A DNA stretch of 64,000 bases from Anomaloglossus baeobatrachus (Eukaryota; Chordata; Amphibia; Anura; Aromobatidae). Every line of letters begins with the position of its first letter. The first letter of the stretch is position 1. A program made the position numbers and the translations under genes. Shown here piece by piece: positions 31,046 to 42,939 of the stretch. Location: positions 204,845,692-204,909,691 of the forward strand of contig NC_134360.1 in assembly GCF_048569485.1 (NCBI RefSeq). Direction: 5' to 3'. The notes under the pieces were generated by a model. The model saw nothing but the letters and a program-made list of their open reading frames with translations. It was not told the origin of the DNA and did not search any database.

Positions 31046-31279
31046 AATTCCGCACCACTTTACAATTTAAAGGTGGCATGTAGAAACAATATGAGACAGT
31101 AAAGAGTAACACAATTCATCAGATACCAAGACGAGTGAGGGCCATGCTCACAAGCTTACAATCTATGAGGAAACATGTAAAATGCGATTCATCAGAGAAA
31201 GCCACCTTCTTCTATTGCTCCATGGTCCAGCTCTAATGCTCATGTGTCCATTGTGGGGTCCTTCAGTGGCTATTGTGAA

Positions 31280-31690
31280 TTAAAGAGGTTGTCCACCACT
31301 TTTCTTTTGATGGTCTGTCCTAAGGATAGGTCATCAGCGTCTGACCGGCCGGGGTCCGACACCCGGCCTCCCTGCCGATCAGCTATTCTCAATGCCAGCA
31401 ATGGTAGCAGGCAGCCGGAAATGCTCAGTTCCCGGAGCTGCCCCATCTTTTGATAGCAGCCGCACCCGGGTATTACACATCTGCCTCCCCTTCAAATCAA
31501 CAAAAGGTGGATGTGCAGTACCCGGCCTCAGAAGACTGAGCAGCGCTGGAACTGATCATTTCCAGCTGCATGCTGCCACCGAAAACAGCTGATCGTCGGA
31601 GTGCCGGATGTCAGACCTCGGCCGATCAAAAATTGATGACCAATCCTAAGGATAAGCCAACGATATAACAGTAATTCACAGTCCTTTTAA
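31280..31690. repeat. TTAA-bounded foldback repeat
   Basis: Left TTAAAGAGGTTGTCCACCAC at 31280, right end CCTTTTAA at 31690. Inner inverted words include CCTAAGGATAGGTCATCA against TGATGACCAATCCTAAGG, and CGGGGTCCGACACCCGG against CCGGATGTCAGACCTCGG. Non-coding. Its left end resembles the ends of the larger foldback at 2342-14948. Confidence 0.75.
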
Positions 31691-32074
31691 GCAAATTGTT
31701 CTTGGTAGGGCATTATATAGAACTGGCGCAGCTCACGAGGGTGGGAGATTCAGATTATAGTGGAGGTCAGTGTTGGGTCATTAGCAAAACGGTGGGCATA
31801 GATAGGGTGATAGACATAGATGTAGGGAACTGTGGAGAGCTTTGTGGGTGAGTGAGATGTTTATATTGTACTCCTGTAGTAGATAGGCAACCAGTACAAT
31901 GACTGTGACAGAGTAGAGGCATCGGTGTAACTGTTAGAGAGGAATATGATCCTGGCTGCTGCATTCAGGATGGATTAGAAAGGGAGTGTTTAGTAAGAGC
32001 GAGACCGATTAGTAGAAAAAACTGTGATGGCACATGCCCCCCCTATGTTAGATATGCCCATGCTGCTGCTCATC

Positions 32075-32760
32075 CTAAAATAAAAAAGCTTTACTTACCT
32101 CCTCCAGCGTTTGTCCCCGGAGTCCCTGCTTCCACTGTGATAAGGCACGCAGAGATGAAGTCACTCTGCTGTGCCGATCACATGACCGACACCAAGAACC
32201 AGGAAGTGGAGGAACAGAAGCACGGAGGGAGACAGGAGGGAGATCAGCACTGGAGGAGGTAAGGAAAGAGTGTTTTATTTTACTATGGGCAGCAGCATGG
32301 GGGCGATATCTAACACAGGGGAACGTGTGCAATCCATAGGGGGCCAGAGGCAGCACAGGGGAACGTATGTAATCCATAGGGGGCCATAGGCAGCACAGGG
32401 GAATGTGTGCAATCCATAGGGTGCCATAGGCAGCACAGGGGAATGTGTGCAATCCATAGGGGCCCATAGGCAGCACAGGGGAACGTGTGCAATCCATAGG
32501 GGGCCATAGGCAGCACAGGGGAACGTGTGCCAGCACAAGGGGGCTATATTCAATATAAGGGGGCCATATCCAGATTAAGGGGGCTAATTTTAGGATGGGG
32601 GCTATGAGGGACATATACCCTATATGATTTGTTAGACGGACACTGGCATTATAAGATGGACCCCATTTAACATTAAAAAAAAAAAAAATTCTCTTTTCCT
32701 TCACCAAATTTGGGGGTGCGTCTTATAGTCAGGTGCGTCTTATAAAGCGAAAAATACGGT
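32075..32760. repeat. Interspersed repeat with an internal 40-bp tandem array
   Basis: Ends in GGTGCGTCTTATAAAGCG and AAAAATACGGTA, a repeat end I recognise from frog sequence. Inside, at about 32318-32530, a 40-bp unit (CCATAGGCAGCACAGGGGAA, then CGTGTGCAATCCATAGGGGG) repeats about five times. Open frames through the array (Leu-Pro-Met-Ala-Pro-Tyr-Gly repeats) are not genes. Confidence 0.65.
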
Positions 32761-32761
32761 A

Positions 32762-33061
32762 GATTACAGGATAAGCAATGTACTGTACTGCATAGCAGAA
32801 AGAAAGTACAGTACTGTATCCACAAATGCAAATTGGTAGACATGCTATATGGTATATACTGTAGAATGGTATCCTGTATACAACATACAGTACATAAGTG
32901 AAAGTTATCTCCAGAGCGCGTCAGAACCGGAAGTGTGCACGGTGATTATTTGCTCTTATTGCAAAGCAGTGCTCTTCAACCAAGTTACAAATTTGTAAAA
33001 AGCTTTGCTTGTCTTGCAAAATGCTCTCAAACCAAGTTACTCTTAAACCAAGGTTCCACTG
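32762..33061. repeat. Mariner-type MITE fragment
   Basis: The right end, read on the minus strand, is CAGTGGAACCTTGGTTTAAG followed by AGTAACTTGGTTTGAGAGC and is flanked by TA. Imperfect inverted words (CTTGGTT / AACCAAG) fill the last 100 bp. No coding capacity. The left boundary is uncertain. Confidence 0.6.
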
Positions 33062-33383
33062 TATATCAACTTTCTGACTCCCGAAAATAGTTTCACTTCA
33101 AAAGTAAAAAAAAAGTCATCATCAATTAAATTATAGAAATAAATAAATATATTCTTATTCTGTAATTAAACCTCATCCTGTCTATGTACAGCTGCAGGCA
33201 ACAGATTCCCTGCTCGTAATTAAACTGTCATTTATGCTTAAAATAGTTAATAGCAAAATGTATTCCTCCTTCCAGTGACTAAGCAGATCCATGTCTACAG
33301 AGATTCAATGTGGCAGACTTGTAAATGACAGGACTGTAAAATGCCAAGGTTAATGGTTTAGGTTAGTAATTACAGCCTGTGAG

Positions 33384-35210
33384 TAGAGATGAGTGAACCT
33401 GTTCGATTTGCATACACCAATTTCAGACTTGGTACAAGCCTTGGCCTCTTAGTTCGGGCTCGGCTTACCGAACACTTTGCTGAAAAGTCGGCAATGCTTG
33501 GTAAGCGTTTGTTTGCAGAAAGCCCACTCTCGGCACCACACAGCCATGTCAAGTATTGGCATGGCTGTGATTGGCCAGGAAAATCACTTAAGAAAAAAAA
33601 AGAAAAAAAAAGGGTTAAAGCACAATATACTTACCAAGTCTCCCCACAGCTGTAACTACTCCTGCGGCTGTACTTCCAGGGCCGCTGATTATCCCTCATC
33701 AATATTCACTGCTTTCCCCGATCACCAATGTCTGACTTGTTCCAGATTGACCCCGCCCTCAGACAGTGTCTGTGATTGATTGGAATCACAGGCGCTGTCT
33801 GTGCTTCTATATCGTGGTATAAAATAAATAAAATAAAATGGTGTAGGGTCCACCCAACTATTGATACCAACACTGATAAAGCCCACAGCTACAGGCTACA
33901 GCCCCCAGTGGTGCGCTTATTTTGGCTGTGTATCAAACTAGGAAGAACCACATGTAGCTTTTTTTTTTTTTTTATTATTATTATTTAAATAAATAATTTA
34001 AAAAAAAGGTGTGTTGTCCCCTTCAATTTTGATACACAGCCAAGATAAAGCTCGACAGCTGGGTGCTGGTATTTTGAGTCTGGGAAGGCCCATGCTTATT
34101 GCCCCCCCAGCCTAAAAATAGCAGCCCACAGCTGCCCAGAATTGTCGCATCCATTAGATGCGGCAATCTAGGAATTTTAACCGGCTCTTCCAGATTGCCC
34201 TGGTGTGGTGGCAATTGGGAGAATAAGGGGTTAATAGCGGCTCACAGCTACTACTAAGCTCTAGATTAGTAGCCCACCATTGATAATCTGTAAGTGAGAA
34301 GAAAAATAAAAACACCGAAAAAAATCCTTTATGTGAAATAGAATGCAAAAAAACAAACACCCTCTTTCACCCCTTTTTTAACCCCCAAAAGACCCAGATC
34401 TGATGTAATCCCCACAAGGTGCCACGACTATTCCAGCTCTGCTACATCTGAAGCCACAGCAAGGGGCCATAGAACATGACCTCACACTGTAACTTCAGGC
34501 AGAGACTGAGCTACAGCGATCAACTGACATCACACAGGTTATTTGCGGTCACAGCTGGAGGCTCCCATAGTTCTCCACATGTGACCGCAGGTTACCTGAC
34601 TTCAGGGGACCTCAATGAACTCTCACCGAGTTCACAGACCTGCATCTCCTGGCAGAAAACTAAGGGGTTTATAGCCAAGAGATGCAGAGTTGATGCTAAA
34701 ATTTGTACACCATATTTCTGCACGTAGTCTATACCCCCTGGCACGAAAACACATCACTACTGCATGCAGTTCCTCTTATTTTGATACACAGTCAAGATAA
34801 GTGCAAGGCTGGGGGCTGAAGCCTGTATCCGTGGGTTTTATCTGTGATTGTATCAGTTGATGGGGGACTCAATGCCATTTTATTTATTTTACACCGCGAT
34901 AGACCCACAGACTGGGTCTGTGATTCCAACCAATCAAACACGTTGTCTGTGGGCGGGGACTGACTGCAGCCAATCAGATGTCGGTTGGTGGGGAAAACGG
35001 TGAATATGGATGAGGGATAATCAGCGGCCACGGAAGTACAGCCGTGGGAGCAGTTACAGCTGCGCTGGAGACTTGGTAAGTATGCCCTGTTTTATTTTCT
35101 TTTTACACCATTTTACAACTCAAGTTTGGCCTCCCATTGAATTCAATGGGCTTGGTATGTTAGACTAACAGGTACGCCGCACTGTTTGGCGAACCCCGGG
35201 AGGCTCAGTA
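33384..35210. repeat. hAT-like non-autonomous foldback element
   Basis: Begins TAGAGATGAGTGAACCTG, close to the terminal repeat of the complete hAT element at 42202-53440. Inverted arms lie at about 33655-33930 and 34780-35090: GCTGATTATCCCTCATCAAT against ATGGATGAGGGATAATCAGC, and TGGCTGTGTATCAAA against TTTTGATACACAG. The centre (34225-34745) is also present at 36565-37000. No transposase. The right end is degenerate, so the boundary is approximate. Confidence 0.65.
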
Positions 35211-35230
35211 AAGATCGGTGAAACAAACTT

Positions 35231-35768
35231 TGAAAGGACCCCTAATGAGCCCTTTTCTTTGGATAAGTAGGGGTCCTGATGGGAAGACCTCCACCAGTCA
35301 GAAGTTATTCCTTAAATCCTATAGATAGATGATGACAACATGTTGGAAATTACCCTTTTGGATATTTAACATGCTGTAAAATATCGGTATGCAAGACTAG
35401 GTTCCCTGGTGCACAGTATAAGTTGGACCTGCTGGATACAGAGCATTACAATGTAGAATGATGATAACTAGCTTCTACAGAGCGCTGGCACAATGCACAC
35501 AATCAGCCGGAACGATAACAATGAAGAGTCAGAGTTTTCAGCTGACTCAAAGTATGTAATTTCTATACAAAGCTAATAGGCCACTATTGTCCTCAACTGC
35601 TGATCCGAGCGGCCGGATGAGGCCGTCAATGTAGGCACAAAAGGCAGAGACCCGTCATAAACATTGAAACCAACCACGGCAAAACTTATTCAGGCACCCC
35701 AGAAGTTCGTTTCTCCTCCCTATTACGGTTAATATGATGCCTACAACTTTTCCAACAGCAGTGAAAGA
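35231..35768. other. Intron sequence, nothing recognised
   Basis: No repeat structure, exon or RNA gene was identified. Low-complexity content is low, and this may be older unique intron DNA. Confidence 0.4.
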
Positions 35769-36332
35769 TTAAGGACGCTTTACACGCTGCGACATTGCTA
35801 GCGATGTCGCTAGCGATCGCACCCGCCCCCGTCATTTTTGCGTCACGGGCAAATTGCTGCCCGTGGTGAACAATATCGGTAGTGCGCGTCACATGAACTT
35901 ACCTTCCTAACGACATCGCTGTGGCCGGCAAACAACCTCTTTTCTACGGGGGCGGTTAGTGTGGCGTCACAGCGACGTCACACAGCAGGCAACCAATAGA
36001 AGCGGAGGGGCGGAGACCAGCCGCATGAACGTCACTCCCACCTCGTTGCCGGAGGACGCAGGAATGCTGTTGTTCGTCATTCCTGGGGTGTCACACGTAG
36101 CGATGTGTGCTGCCTCAGGAACAACGAACAACCTGCGTCCAGAATGAGCAACGATATTTTGAAAATGAACAATGTGTCAACAATCAACGATTTGGTAAGT
36201 ATTTGGGATCGTTAGCAGTCGCTCGTACGTTTCACAAGCAACAATGTCGCTAACAAGGCCGGATGTGCGTCACGAATTCCGTGACCCCAACGACATCTCG
36301 TTAGTAATGTCGTTGCGTGTAACGGGGCCTTT
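35769..36332. repeat. Foldback repeat, CTTTACACG family, copy 2
   Basis: Left end TTAAGGACGCTTTACACGCT, right end (minus strand) AAAGGCCCCGTTACACGCAA. Internal words GCTAGCGATGTCGCTAGCG and CGTCACAGCGACGTCACAC surround a GC-rich middle with CCAATAGAAGCGGAGGGGCG, as in copy 3. Confidence 0.8.
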
Positions 36333-36564
36333 TGAGTAGAGCTCTGGAAAAAGCTGAAAAATCAGTTCAGATAGTTCAGAGTGAGGGTCCAAAAAGATCA
36401 AGGAGGTCAGATTTATTATTCCATTTGCTAATTTTTTTTCCCCCTCAAGTTTTTGGTATTTCACCTCTTTTCATTTGCACTTTAAAAAATAATACATATA
36501 TAGGCAATTGTATGAAAGATTCTTTTTCCATAGTCACCATTGTGCAAAGAGTTTGGGGGTTTCT

Positions 36565-37538
36565 CTGAGAAAGCCATTACTAATCTGTAAGTGAAAAGAA
36601 ATAAAACATAACACAGAAAAAAATCCTTTATTTGAAATAAAATACAAATAACCCCACCCTCTTACTAACCTCCAAAATACCCAGCTCCGACATAATCGAC
36701 ACGTGGTCCAATGATGATTCCAGCTCTGCTACATACAGAGCACAGGCACAGAACATGACCGCATGCTGTGGGCTTCAGGCAGAGACTGACTGAGCTGCAG
36801 CAATGAGTGGTGACATCACTCACTTTATCTGCGGTCATAGCTGGAAGTTTCCACGGTACCCCAGCTTTGACCGCAGGTAAACGGACCTCAGGTGAGATCA
36901 CTGAGTTCATAGACCTGCATCTCCTGGCTGAAAACCGTGGTTTTCAGCCAGGAGGTGCAAATTTGGTGCTAAAATGTCTTCACCAGATTTCAGCACCAAA
37001 CTTGCACCTCCTGGCAGAAAACTGCACCGAAACAGCATCAAAACCATTTTTGTTAATTTTTTTATTTTATTACACAGGCAAGATAAGTACACTGCTGGGG
37101 ACTGCAGCCTGCAGCCGTATGCTTTATCTGTGCTGGGCATCATAATATGGGGGGATGCCAATTTTTTACACTAGAGGTATGCACACAAGGTGTACTATTG
37201 CAAACAATCAGACATGCTGTCACATAGGGTGGGGGCGCATGTGACTGCAACAAATCAGATGCCAGGATTCCCGGTGGGCAGGGGAAGCAGTGAATATGTA
37301 TGAGGGATAATGAGTGGCTTTACAGCTGTGTAGCAGACTGATAAGTATAACGCCCTTGCTCTAATCCCCTTAACCCTTTCTACCACCATTTTAAAATGCT
37401 GGACACCGGTCGCCATAGACTTATATGAGGACTGGCATCTGAGATCAATTCTGGGCCGGAACGGGGGTTTTTTTTGTTTTGTTTTTTTAACCCATTTGGA
37501 CCCGCTTATCCCGGTATCTGTGGGTCCACCCATCACTA
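36565..37538. repeat. hAT-like non-autonomous element, second (partial) copy
   Basis: Direct repeat of 34225-35100: shared words include AATCTGTAAGTGA, GATTCCAGCTCTGCTACAT, TTCAGGCAGAGACTGA and TGAATATGNATGAGGGATAA. Unlike the first copy it lacks the left arm. It ends CATCACTA, the inverted form of a TAGTGATG-type end. A perfect hairpin, AAACCGTGGTTTTC with flanks, sits near 36930-36960. Confidence 0.65.
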
Positions 37539-37822
37539 CTTGTAACCACATTTAGTAGGGTGTATTACATCATATGTTACTGATTTATAAGATATGTAAT
37601 AAAGGTAAATTGAAACACCTATTAAATTGGCTCTAATGCACTAACACAATGATATATGTATCTGCTGGTGCTTTATAAAATAAGGTTTTGTTTTTTTTGT
37701 TTGTTTGTTTTTATAAAATGTATAGGTTTTTAGATGTGTGATGCCAATGCAATTTTACAAGATATTCTCAGCCACGCAATGTCTTTTGTATCCAGCAGAG
37801 GGTGCTGCAACATAGAACATAC

Positions 37823-37947
37823 CCAGTTGATCAGCAAGGTGCTTCCCTTTTTCAGCCGCTATCACCCGTTCGTCCTCCATATCGCATTTATTTCCCACCA
37901 ATATGACTTGTGCGTTGTCCCAGGAATAGGTCTTTATCTGGGTAGCC
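37823..37947 (-). CDS. rab3b: RAB3-family GTPase, internal exon (125 bp)
   Basis: Encodes [20 protein letters not shown] followed by [25 protein letters not shown] is the G4 guanine-specificity motif (NKxD). The acceptor AG lies at 37949-37948, and the exon begins with the G that completes the Trp codon of the upstream exon. It ends in G before GTATGT, so it leaves in phase 1 and joins the GG of the last exon to form Gly. The length fits an internal RAB3 exon. CDMEDERV and [11 protein letters not shown] are closer to RAB3A/B/C than to RAB3D. Confidence 0.95.
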
Positions 37948-37979
37948 CTAGTAAAACAATGAATAAACACATTTAATAA

Positions 37980-38055
37980 ATGGAGGACTAAATTAATACA
38001 TACATACATACGGTACATACATACATACGGTACATACATACATACTGTACATACA
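37980..38055. repeat. (ACAT)n microsatellite
   Basis: Tetranucleotide ACAT repeat with regularly spaced ACGGTACAT or ACTGTACAT interruptions. Confidence 0.9.
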
Positions 38056-38274
38056 ATTCTAAAATCCTTTATTTTGAAACTCTAAAATTCAATTTAAAAT
38101 GCCAAATTAATCTGAAATGTGATAAAATCCTTAACAAAAGACCAATCATAACACTACGCTGTGATTTATCTGGTGTTAGCATTTTCATTTTGGCAGGTAA
38201 AGTAGAGCATTGTGATCTGTAACTGGCGCAAATAATATCACAATTTATATTTTCTGCAATGTATTGCTTTCATA

Positions 38275-39235
38275 CAGCGGGTGAAATAAGTATTCAACAC
38301 GTCAGCAATTTTCTAAGTAAATATATTTCTAAAAGTGCTATTGACATTAATTTCTCACCAGATGTCAGTAATAACCCATCCAATCCACACAGACAAGGAA
38401 ATCAGACCATAGATGTCCATAAATTAAATGGAACCTGTCATCAGATTTTGGCTTCTGAACTAAAACTAGCACCTTAAGCAGCCCCTGTGCTGCATTCTAT
38501 AAAGCTGCACGTTATCCCCTGACTCCCCTGTAGACCCCAAAAATTACTTTTTATAAAAGCTTCTGTATGTAAATTGTCCAGTCCGGTCCGATGGGTGTCC
38601 AAATCTGCGCCTCATGTCACTCCTTTCACCCTCCTCCTGTGCTGATTGACGTGGATGGCGACTTGGACGCCATCCACATAGGTGAGCAAAATCTTGTGGC
38701 TGCGCAGATATATTCCTGGCTCGCGCAGGTGCACTTCGCTCTGCCCTATTTTGGGCAGAGCCGAAAACATAGGTGCGCCTGCGCGAACCAGCGAGTGCAG
38801 GCACAAGATTTTTGTAACAATAAAGTCTCTAAGGTCTTGAGACTGCTCACTGGTTTTACCCATCATGAGATGTTTCTTATGTGACACCTTGGCAATGAGA
38901 TACCTTTTTATAGGCCATCAGTTGAACCAGCTGATGTTATTTTTCACTAAGTGGCAGGATTGTTTTCTAATTACTGAGATTTCAGCTGGTGTCCTGACTT
39001 TCAAAGGCTTTTTGTACCTCTCTTTCTTCAGATGTTCAACACTTTTTCCCTTGGTCATTTCTCATTATTACACATCAATAAATTCTTGGGCATCTATGGT
39101 TTCATTTCTTTTCATGTGTGGATTGGATGGGTTGTTACCAGCATCTGGCGACAAATTAATGCCAATAGCAAATAAGAATAAGAAATATATTTACTTATAA
39201 GTATTGAACATGTCACCTATTTCTATCACCCGCTG
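38275..39235. mobile_element. Non-autonomous Tc1-type element with a nested insertion
   Basis: Ends CAGCGGGTGAAATAAGTATT (left) and CAGCGGGTGATAGAAATAGG (right, minus strand), preceded on the left by TA. Inverted arms continue with TTTCTCACCAGATGTCAGTAATAAC against TTACCAGCATCTGGCGAC. A piece of about 390 bp starting TTAAATGGAACCTGTCATCAG (38424) has inserted into it and belongs to the TTAA-bounded family. No usable transposase remains. Confidence 0.7.
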
Positions 39236-39924
39236 CAGATGGGTTGCAAAATGCTGCCTTAAAAATAAGAATAATCATAATAATAATAATAATTATTATT
39301 ATAATCTGATTTTGCAAATATTACCAAATACACAAATGTTTAAGTGTTATTCTGAAGAATATTGTCTTTTATTTCTTGCAAATACAAGCAATTTGGCAAT
39401 TTACTTCTTTTTAAAATCTTCAGCTGTGCTTGAGATTATTGACTCTTTTCTTTTGTTTATACCTTGTTGCCTTGGAAACCGACCACCGTTGCTGGACAGC
39501 AGAACATGCACGATGCTTACAAGCTCTGTTTTTATTGAGCTTGAAAGCACAGTTTTGAAGTTGGTGGAAAGTGCCGTTACCTCCTAATTCTCCCAGGTTC
39601 AGTGCAGTGTTTACAAGCTAGACACCAGCAGTGGTCGGTCTCCTAGGCAACGAGCTGTAAGCAAAAGAAAAATGATATTTAAAAAGTTACTGGAAATGTA
39701 AATAAGCAGTAAATTGGAAAAGTGCTTGTTTCTACAAGGACTATTTGACAATATCCATATATGACGACGTGAAAAACCCTTTGGTGGCCCAAAGAGCCTT
39801 AGGTTGCCCATCTGAACTCTTCTATAGTGTCCTGTCTTCTGAGCAGAAGTCTTTATTATAGGCAGCTGATAATAAAAGTTATTAAAAAGGGCAATTAATG
39901 ATCACTGCTAATAAGAGGACATAC

Positions 39925-40043
39925 CAGTCCTGCACCGCATTGTAGGACTCCTCATTGGCGATGTCATACATTAGGATGAACCCCATTGCCCCTCTGTAAT
40001 ACGCCGTGGTGATGGTCCGGTATCTTTCCTGTCCAGCTGTGTC
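39925..40043 (-). CDS. rab3b: RAB3-family GTPase, internal exon with switch II (119 bp)
   Basis: Encodes [20 protein letters not shown] and continues [25 protein letters not shown] is the G3/switch II motif that contacts the gamma-phosphate, and the next 20 residues are the most conserved effector-facing part of RAB3. The acceptor is TTCCAG at 40049-40044, in phase 0, and the donor is G|GTATGT with the Trp codon split after TG. Upstream coding exons with the P-loop (GNSSVGKTS in RAB3) were not found up to 64000 and must lie outside the window. Confidence 0.97.
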
Positions 40044-40077
40044 CTGGAAATTAAAAAAAAATAAAAAATATTCATTT

Positions 40078-40084
40078 ATATTTA

Positions 40085-40160
<76 letters not shown>
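40078..40160. repeat. (TA)n microsatellite
   Basis: About 75 bp of TA, only some 35 bp into the intron upstream of the switch II exon's acceptor. A variable tract so close to an acceptor could influence splicing; that is a guess. Confidence 0.95.
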
Positions 40161-40167
<7 letters not shown>

Positions 40168-40968
40168 CTCTCTTGTGTATGGATTTCCTGCTCAGTAATA
40201 GTGTGTCTATATACTAAACTGAACAAGCAGATCTGCAGTGTAAAGTATGGAGGGCAGATCTAGAGAAGGCGGAGTTATGACTACTTTATGAGTCATGGTT
40301 TCTAGTGATGGATCCTGATGAAGCACAGATGAATAGCAGACAAATAATAAATTGGTAAGCGCTAGCTGAGAGATACTTCTAAAGCCCATCCATGTCCAAT
40401 CTGTTAGCATGCTCCCATAGCCAAAGAAACCGCAGTGACCTAGTGGGATTGAGATTTTTGTTCTGCCAATTATATTACTGTCCATCCCTAAACACCGCAC
40501 CAATCTGGCGCATAAGATTTCTGAATGGAACTTCATAGGGTTAAATTCCTATGAAGCACCTGCGCTGCGGACCCTCGACAGCACCATTTGCTGCTGTGGA
40601 TATCATTATGGACAGCATAAATGGACATGCTGAGGGTCTCTGATCCACAACTTCTGTCAATTTACACTGCACATATACTTTGCAGTATTTTTGTAGGTGT
40701 TTGGATTTTTTTATTTTATTTTTTTTTGCTTTTTAGGTTTTTTGTTTTTTTTTTTAGGTGGGGAAAAAAAGTTGTAGAGACCACATATTTTTGATGCAGC
40801 TTAAAAAATAAACACACACACACACACACACACAGGACACTCCTGTTCCTATTCAAACTACCGTAATGACTTCTGAATTGAAACATTTTATTTTTAAGCT
40901 TCCTCTAATTTTAGAAATGGCATCTATTGCAAATAAAAAAATAAAATAATGAGGCGGAAGTAGGACCC
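40161..40968. other. Intron sequence, nothing recognised
   Basis: Ordinary AT-rich intron with poly-T runs near 40715-40755 and a short CA tract at 40811-40833. No exon or repeat family was identified. Confidence 0.4.
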
Positions 40969-41723
40969 TTAAAGTGAACCTGTCAGGGGCAATATGCACC
41001 CAGAACCACGAGCAGTTCTAGGTACATATTGCTAATCCCTGCCTAACTGTCCCTGTATACACTAGCAGAGATAAAGAGATCTTTAGAAAATGTATTTCTA
41101 AAGATCTTTTATCATATGCTAATGAGAAAGGGGACTTGCCCCAAGGGCGTTAGTTCACTTGGCTAGTTGGCCCCCTTAACATGTAAGCACGCCCACAGGG
41201 GTGTGCTAACATGCTAATGAATGTGCAGCATCAGAGGATGATCTCACTCACCTCTCCGCTGCCATCACATCCAATGCTGGACTTCAGCTCAGTGCGCATG
41301 ACCCTGGACTTTTGATCATGCGCACTACACGAGTTTGAAGCCAGGACGCATACACCCGGCTTCATAGTGTGCATGACCAAAAGTCCGGGATCATGCACAT
41401 TAAGTCGAAATCCAGGAGTCGGACGCAATGGCAGCGGAGAGGTGAGCGCAACCATCCTCTGACACTGCAATTCATTAGCATGTTAGCATGCCCACAGAGT
41501 TGTGCTTACATGCTAAGGGGGCCGACTAGCCAAGGGAACTAACGCCCTTACGACTAGTCCCTGTGCTCATTAGCATATCATAAAGGATCTTTAGAAATAC
41601 TTTTTCTAAAGATCTGTTTATCTATGCTAGTGTATACAGGGACAGTTAGGCCGGGATTAGCGATATGTACCTAGAACTGCTCGTGGTGCTGGGTGCATAT
41701 TGGACCTGACAGGTTCCCTTTAA
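40969..41723. repeat. TTAA-bounded foldback element with arms of about 350 bp
   Basis: TTAAAGTGAACCTGTCAGG at the left and, inverted, TTAAAGGGAACCTGTCAGG at the right. The arms match over about 350 bp each (for example AGATCTTTAGAAA near both ends, GTGCTAACATGCTAATGAA against TTCATTAGCATGTTAGCAT) and meet near 41335. It is almost a perfect palindrome, non-coding, and could fold into a long hairpin. Confidence 0.85.
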
Positions 41724-42193
41724 CAGTCAATGTAGCACCCCCAGAGATTAATGTTATTAATGTTATAATCCCAGAGAAACCCTTTAATTCTTAAGTTAAA
41801 ATCAAAAGAAACAACAATATGATAAAACAGAACCATCCAAAAATAAAATTCCAAGGCCATCCCTTCAATAAGACATAGTTATCATTAGGAATATATAGAT
41901 ATTAAATCATCTAACATTCACTGTCATTAATGAAAGCTATATACTCCCGAACCAGAAATTACAATAAAATCCTCATCATCTGGTTTTAGTGTCTCAATAT
42001 AAAAGAGCCTAAAAGCCACAGATTCCCCGGTGCCCATCTGTCCTTTCACAAGTTGGAAAGGTCCCTCTAAATTGCGGTGCGGGTCAAACTGATCTTTGAA
42101 GCAAACTTATTTTCTTAATCACCTGATACATCTGCGAGGAGTTACGCAGAATGATTCATACAAACCCAGTGATTATACGCAGCAATTAGCAGA
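41724..42193. other. Intron sequence, nothing recognised
   Basis: AT-rich, no repeats or frames of note up to the target duplication of the hAT element. Confidence 0.4.
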
Positions 42194-42201
42194 CTCATAA
42201 A

Positions 42202-42360
42202 TAGAGTTGAGCGCGGTTCGTGGTTCGTGGTTCTCCAGTTCTAGGCTCGAGTGATTTTGGGGCATGTTCTAGATCGAACTAGAACTCGAGCTTTTTGCAA
42301 AAGCTCGATAGTTCTAGAAACGTTCGAGAACGGTTCTAGCAGCCAAAAAACAGCTAAATC
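42202..42360 (+). repeat. Left terminal and subterminal repeats of the hAT element
   Basis: After the terminal TAGAGTTGAGCG the next 130 bp are dense in GTTCG, TTCTAG and CTCGAG words, including small palindromes such as AACTCGAGCTTTTTGC against GCAAAAGCTCGA. Subterminal repeats are the usual binding sites of hAT transposases. Confidence 0.65.
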
Positions 42361-42645
42361 TTAGCTTGGTTTCTGCTGTAATAGTGTAAGTCACTCTGTG
42401 AATCAAACTATTATCACATTTCAGTGTATAGTGTGCGTGAACAGCGCCTTCAGATCACTGCTGTTTCTATAATGGCGATCGCCATTTTTTTTTTTTTTTT
42501 TCTTGTCTTCCTTCCCTAAGCGCGCGCGTCTTGTGGGGCTGGCCAGCATGTCAGCCAATCACAGACACACACACACCTAAGTGGACTTTGAGGCAGAGAA
42601 GCAACGGCATGTGTGATAGGATCTGCATGTCACATGTCCCTGCAT

Positions 42646-42652
42646 TATAAAA
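42646..42652 (+). promoter_or_regulatory. Candidate TATA box of the hAT element
   Basis: TATAAAA in the context CATTATAAAACCGG, about 440 bp inside the left end and on the transposase strand. No other core-promoter evidence was seen, so this is tentative. Confidence 0.35.
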
Positions 42653-42939
42653 CCGGACATTTTCTTCACGATCGCCATTATCTGCCTTCTGCGTCTTTGG
42701 TGTCAGACATCACTGTCGCAGTTCCGTCCTTTGTCCTATCGCCGATACAGCTGTATGCGCTGCATACACAGCGTTAGACAGCTTAGGGAGAGCACATTCT
42801 AGCAGTCCTTTTAAGGGCTCGTACCGGCAGGGTCAGAGAGCCATAGGTGACAGGTCCTGCAAACAGCAACAGCGTCTGTGTAGCCCAGGTCAGGGATTTC
42901 CTCCCTGCATTTCACCATTAGGAGGGAATAGAAAGGCAG

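Larger units (their letters stand above)
37948..39924 (-). other. rab3b: RAB3 intron between the 119-bp and 125-bp exons (1,977 bp)
   Basis: Donor GTATGT at 39924 on the minus strand, acceptor AG at 37948. It contains an ACAT microsatellite at 37980-38055 and a nested Tc1-type repeat at 38275-39235. From 39236 to 39924 it is AT-rich sequence with a short AATAAT run and no recognised feature. Confidence 0.9.

Noticed and set aside
38544-38887. Overlapping 86-97-aa frames near the nested insertion at 38.6 kb
   Set aside because: They fall in a palindromic repeat with frames on both strands. No domain was recognised.
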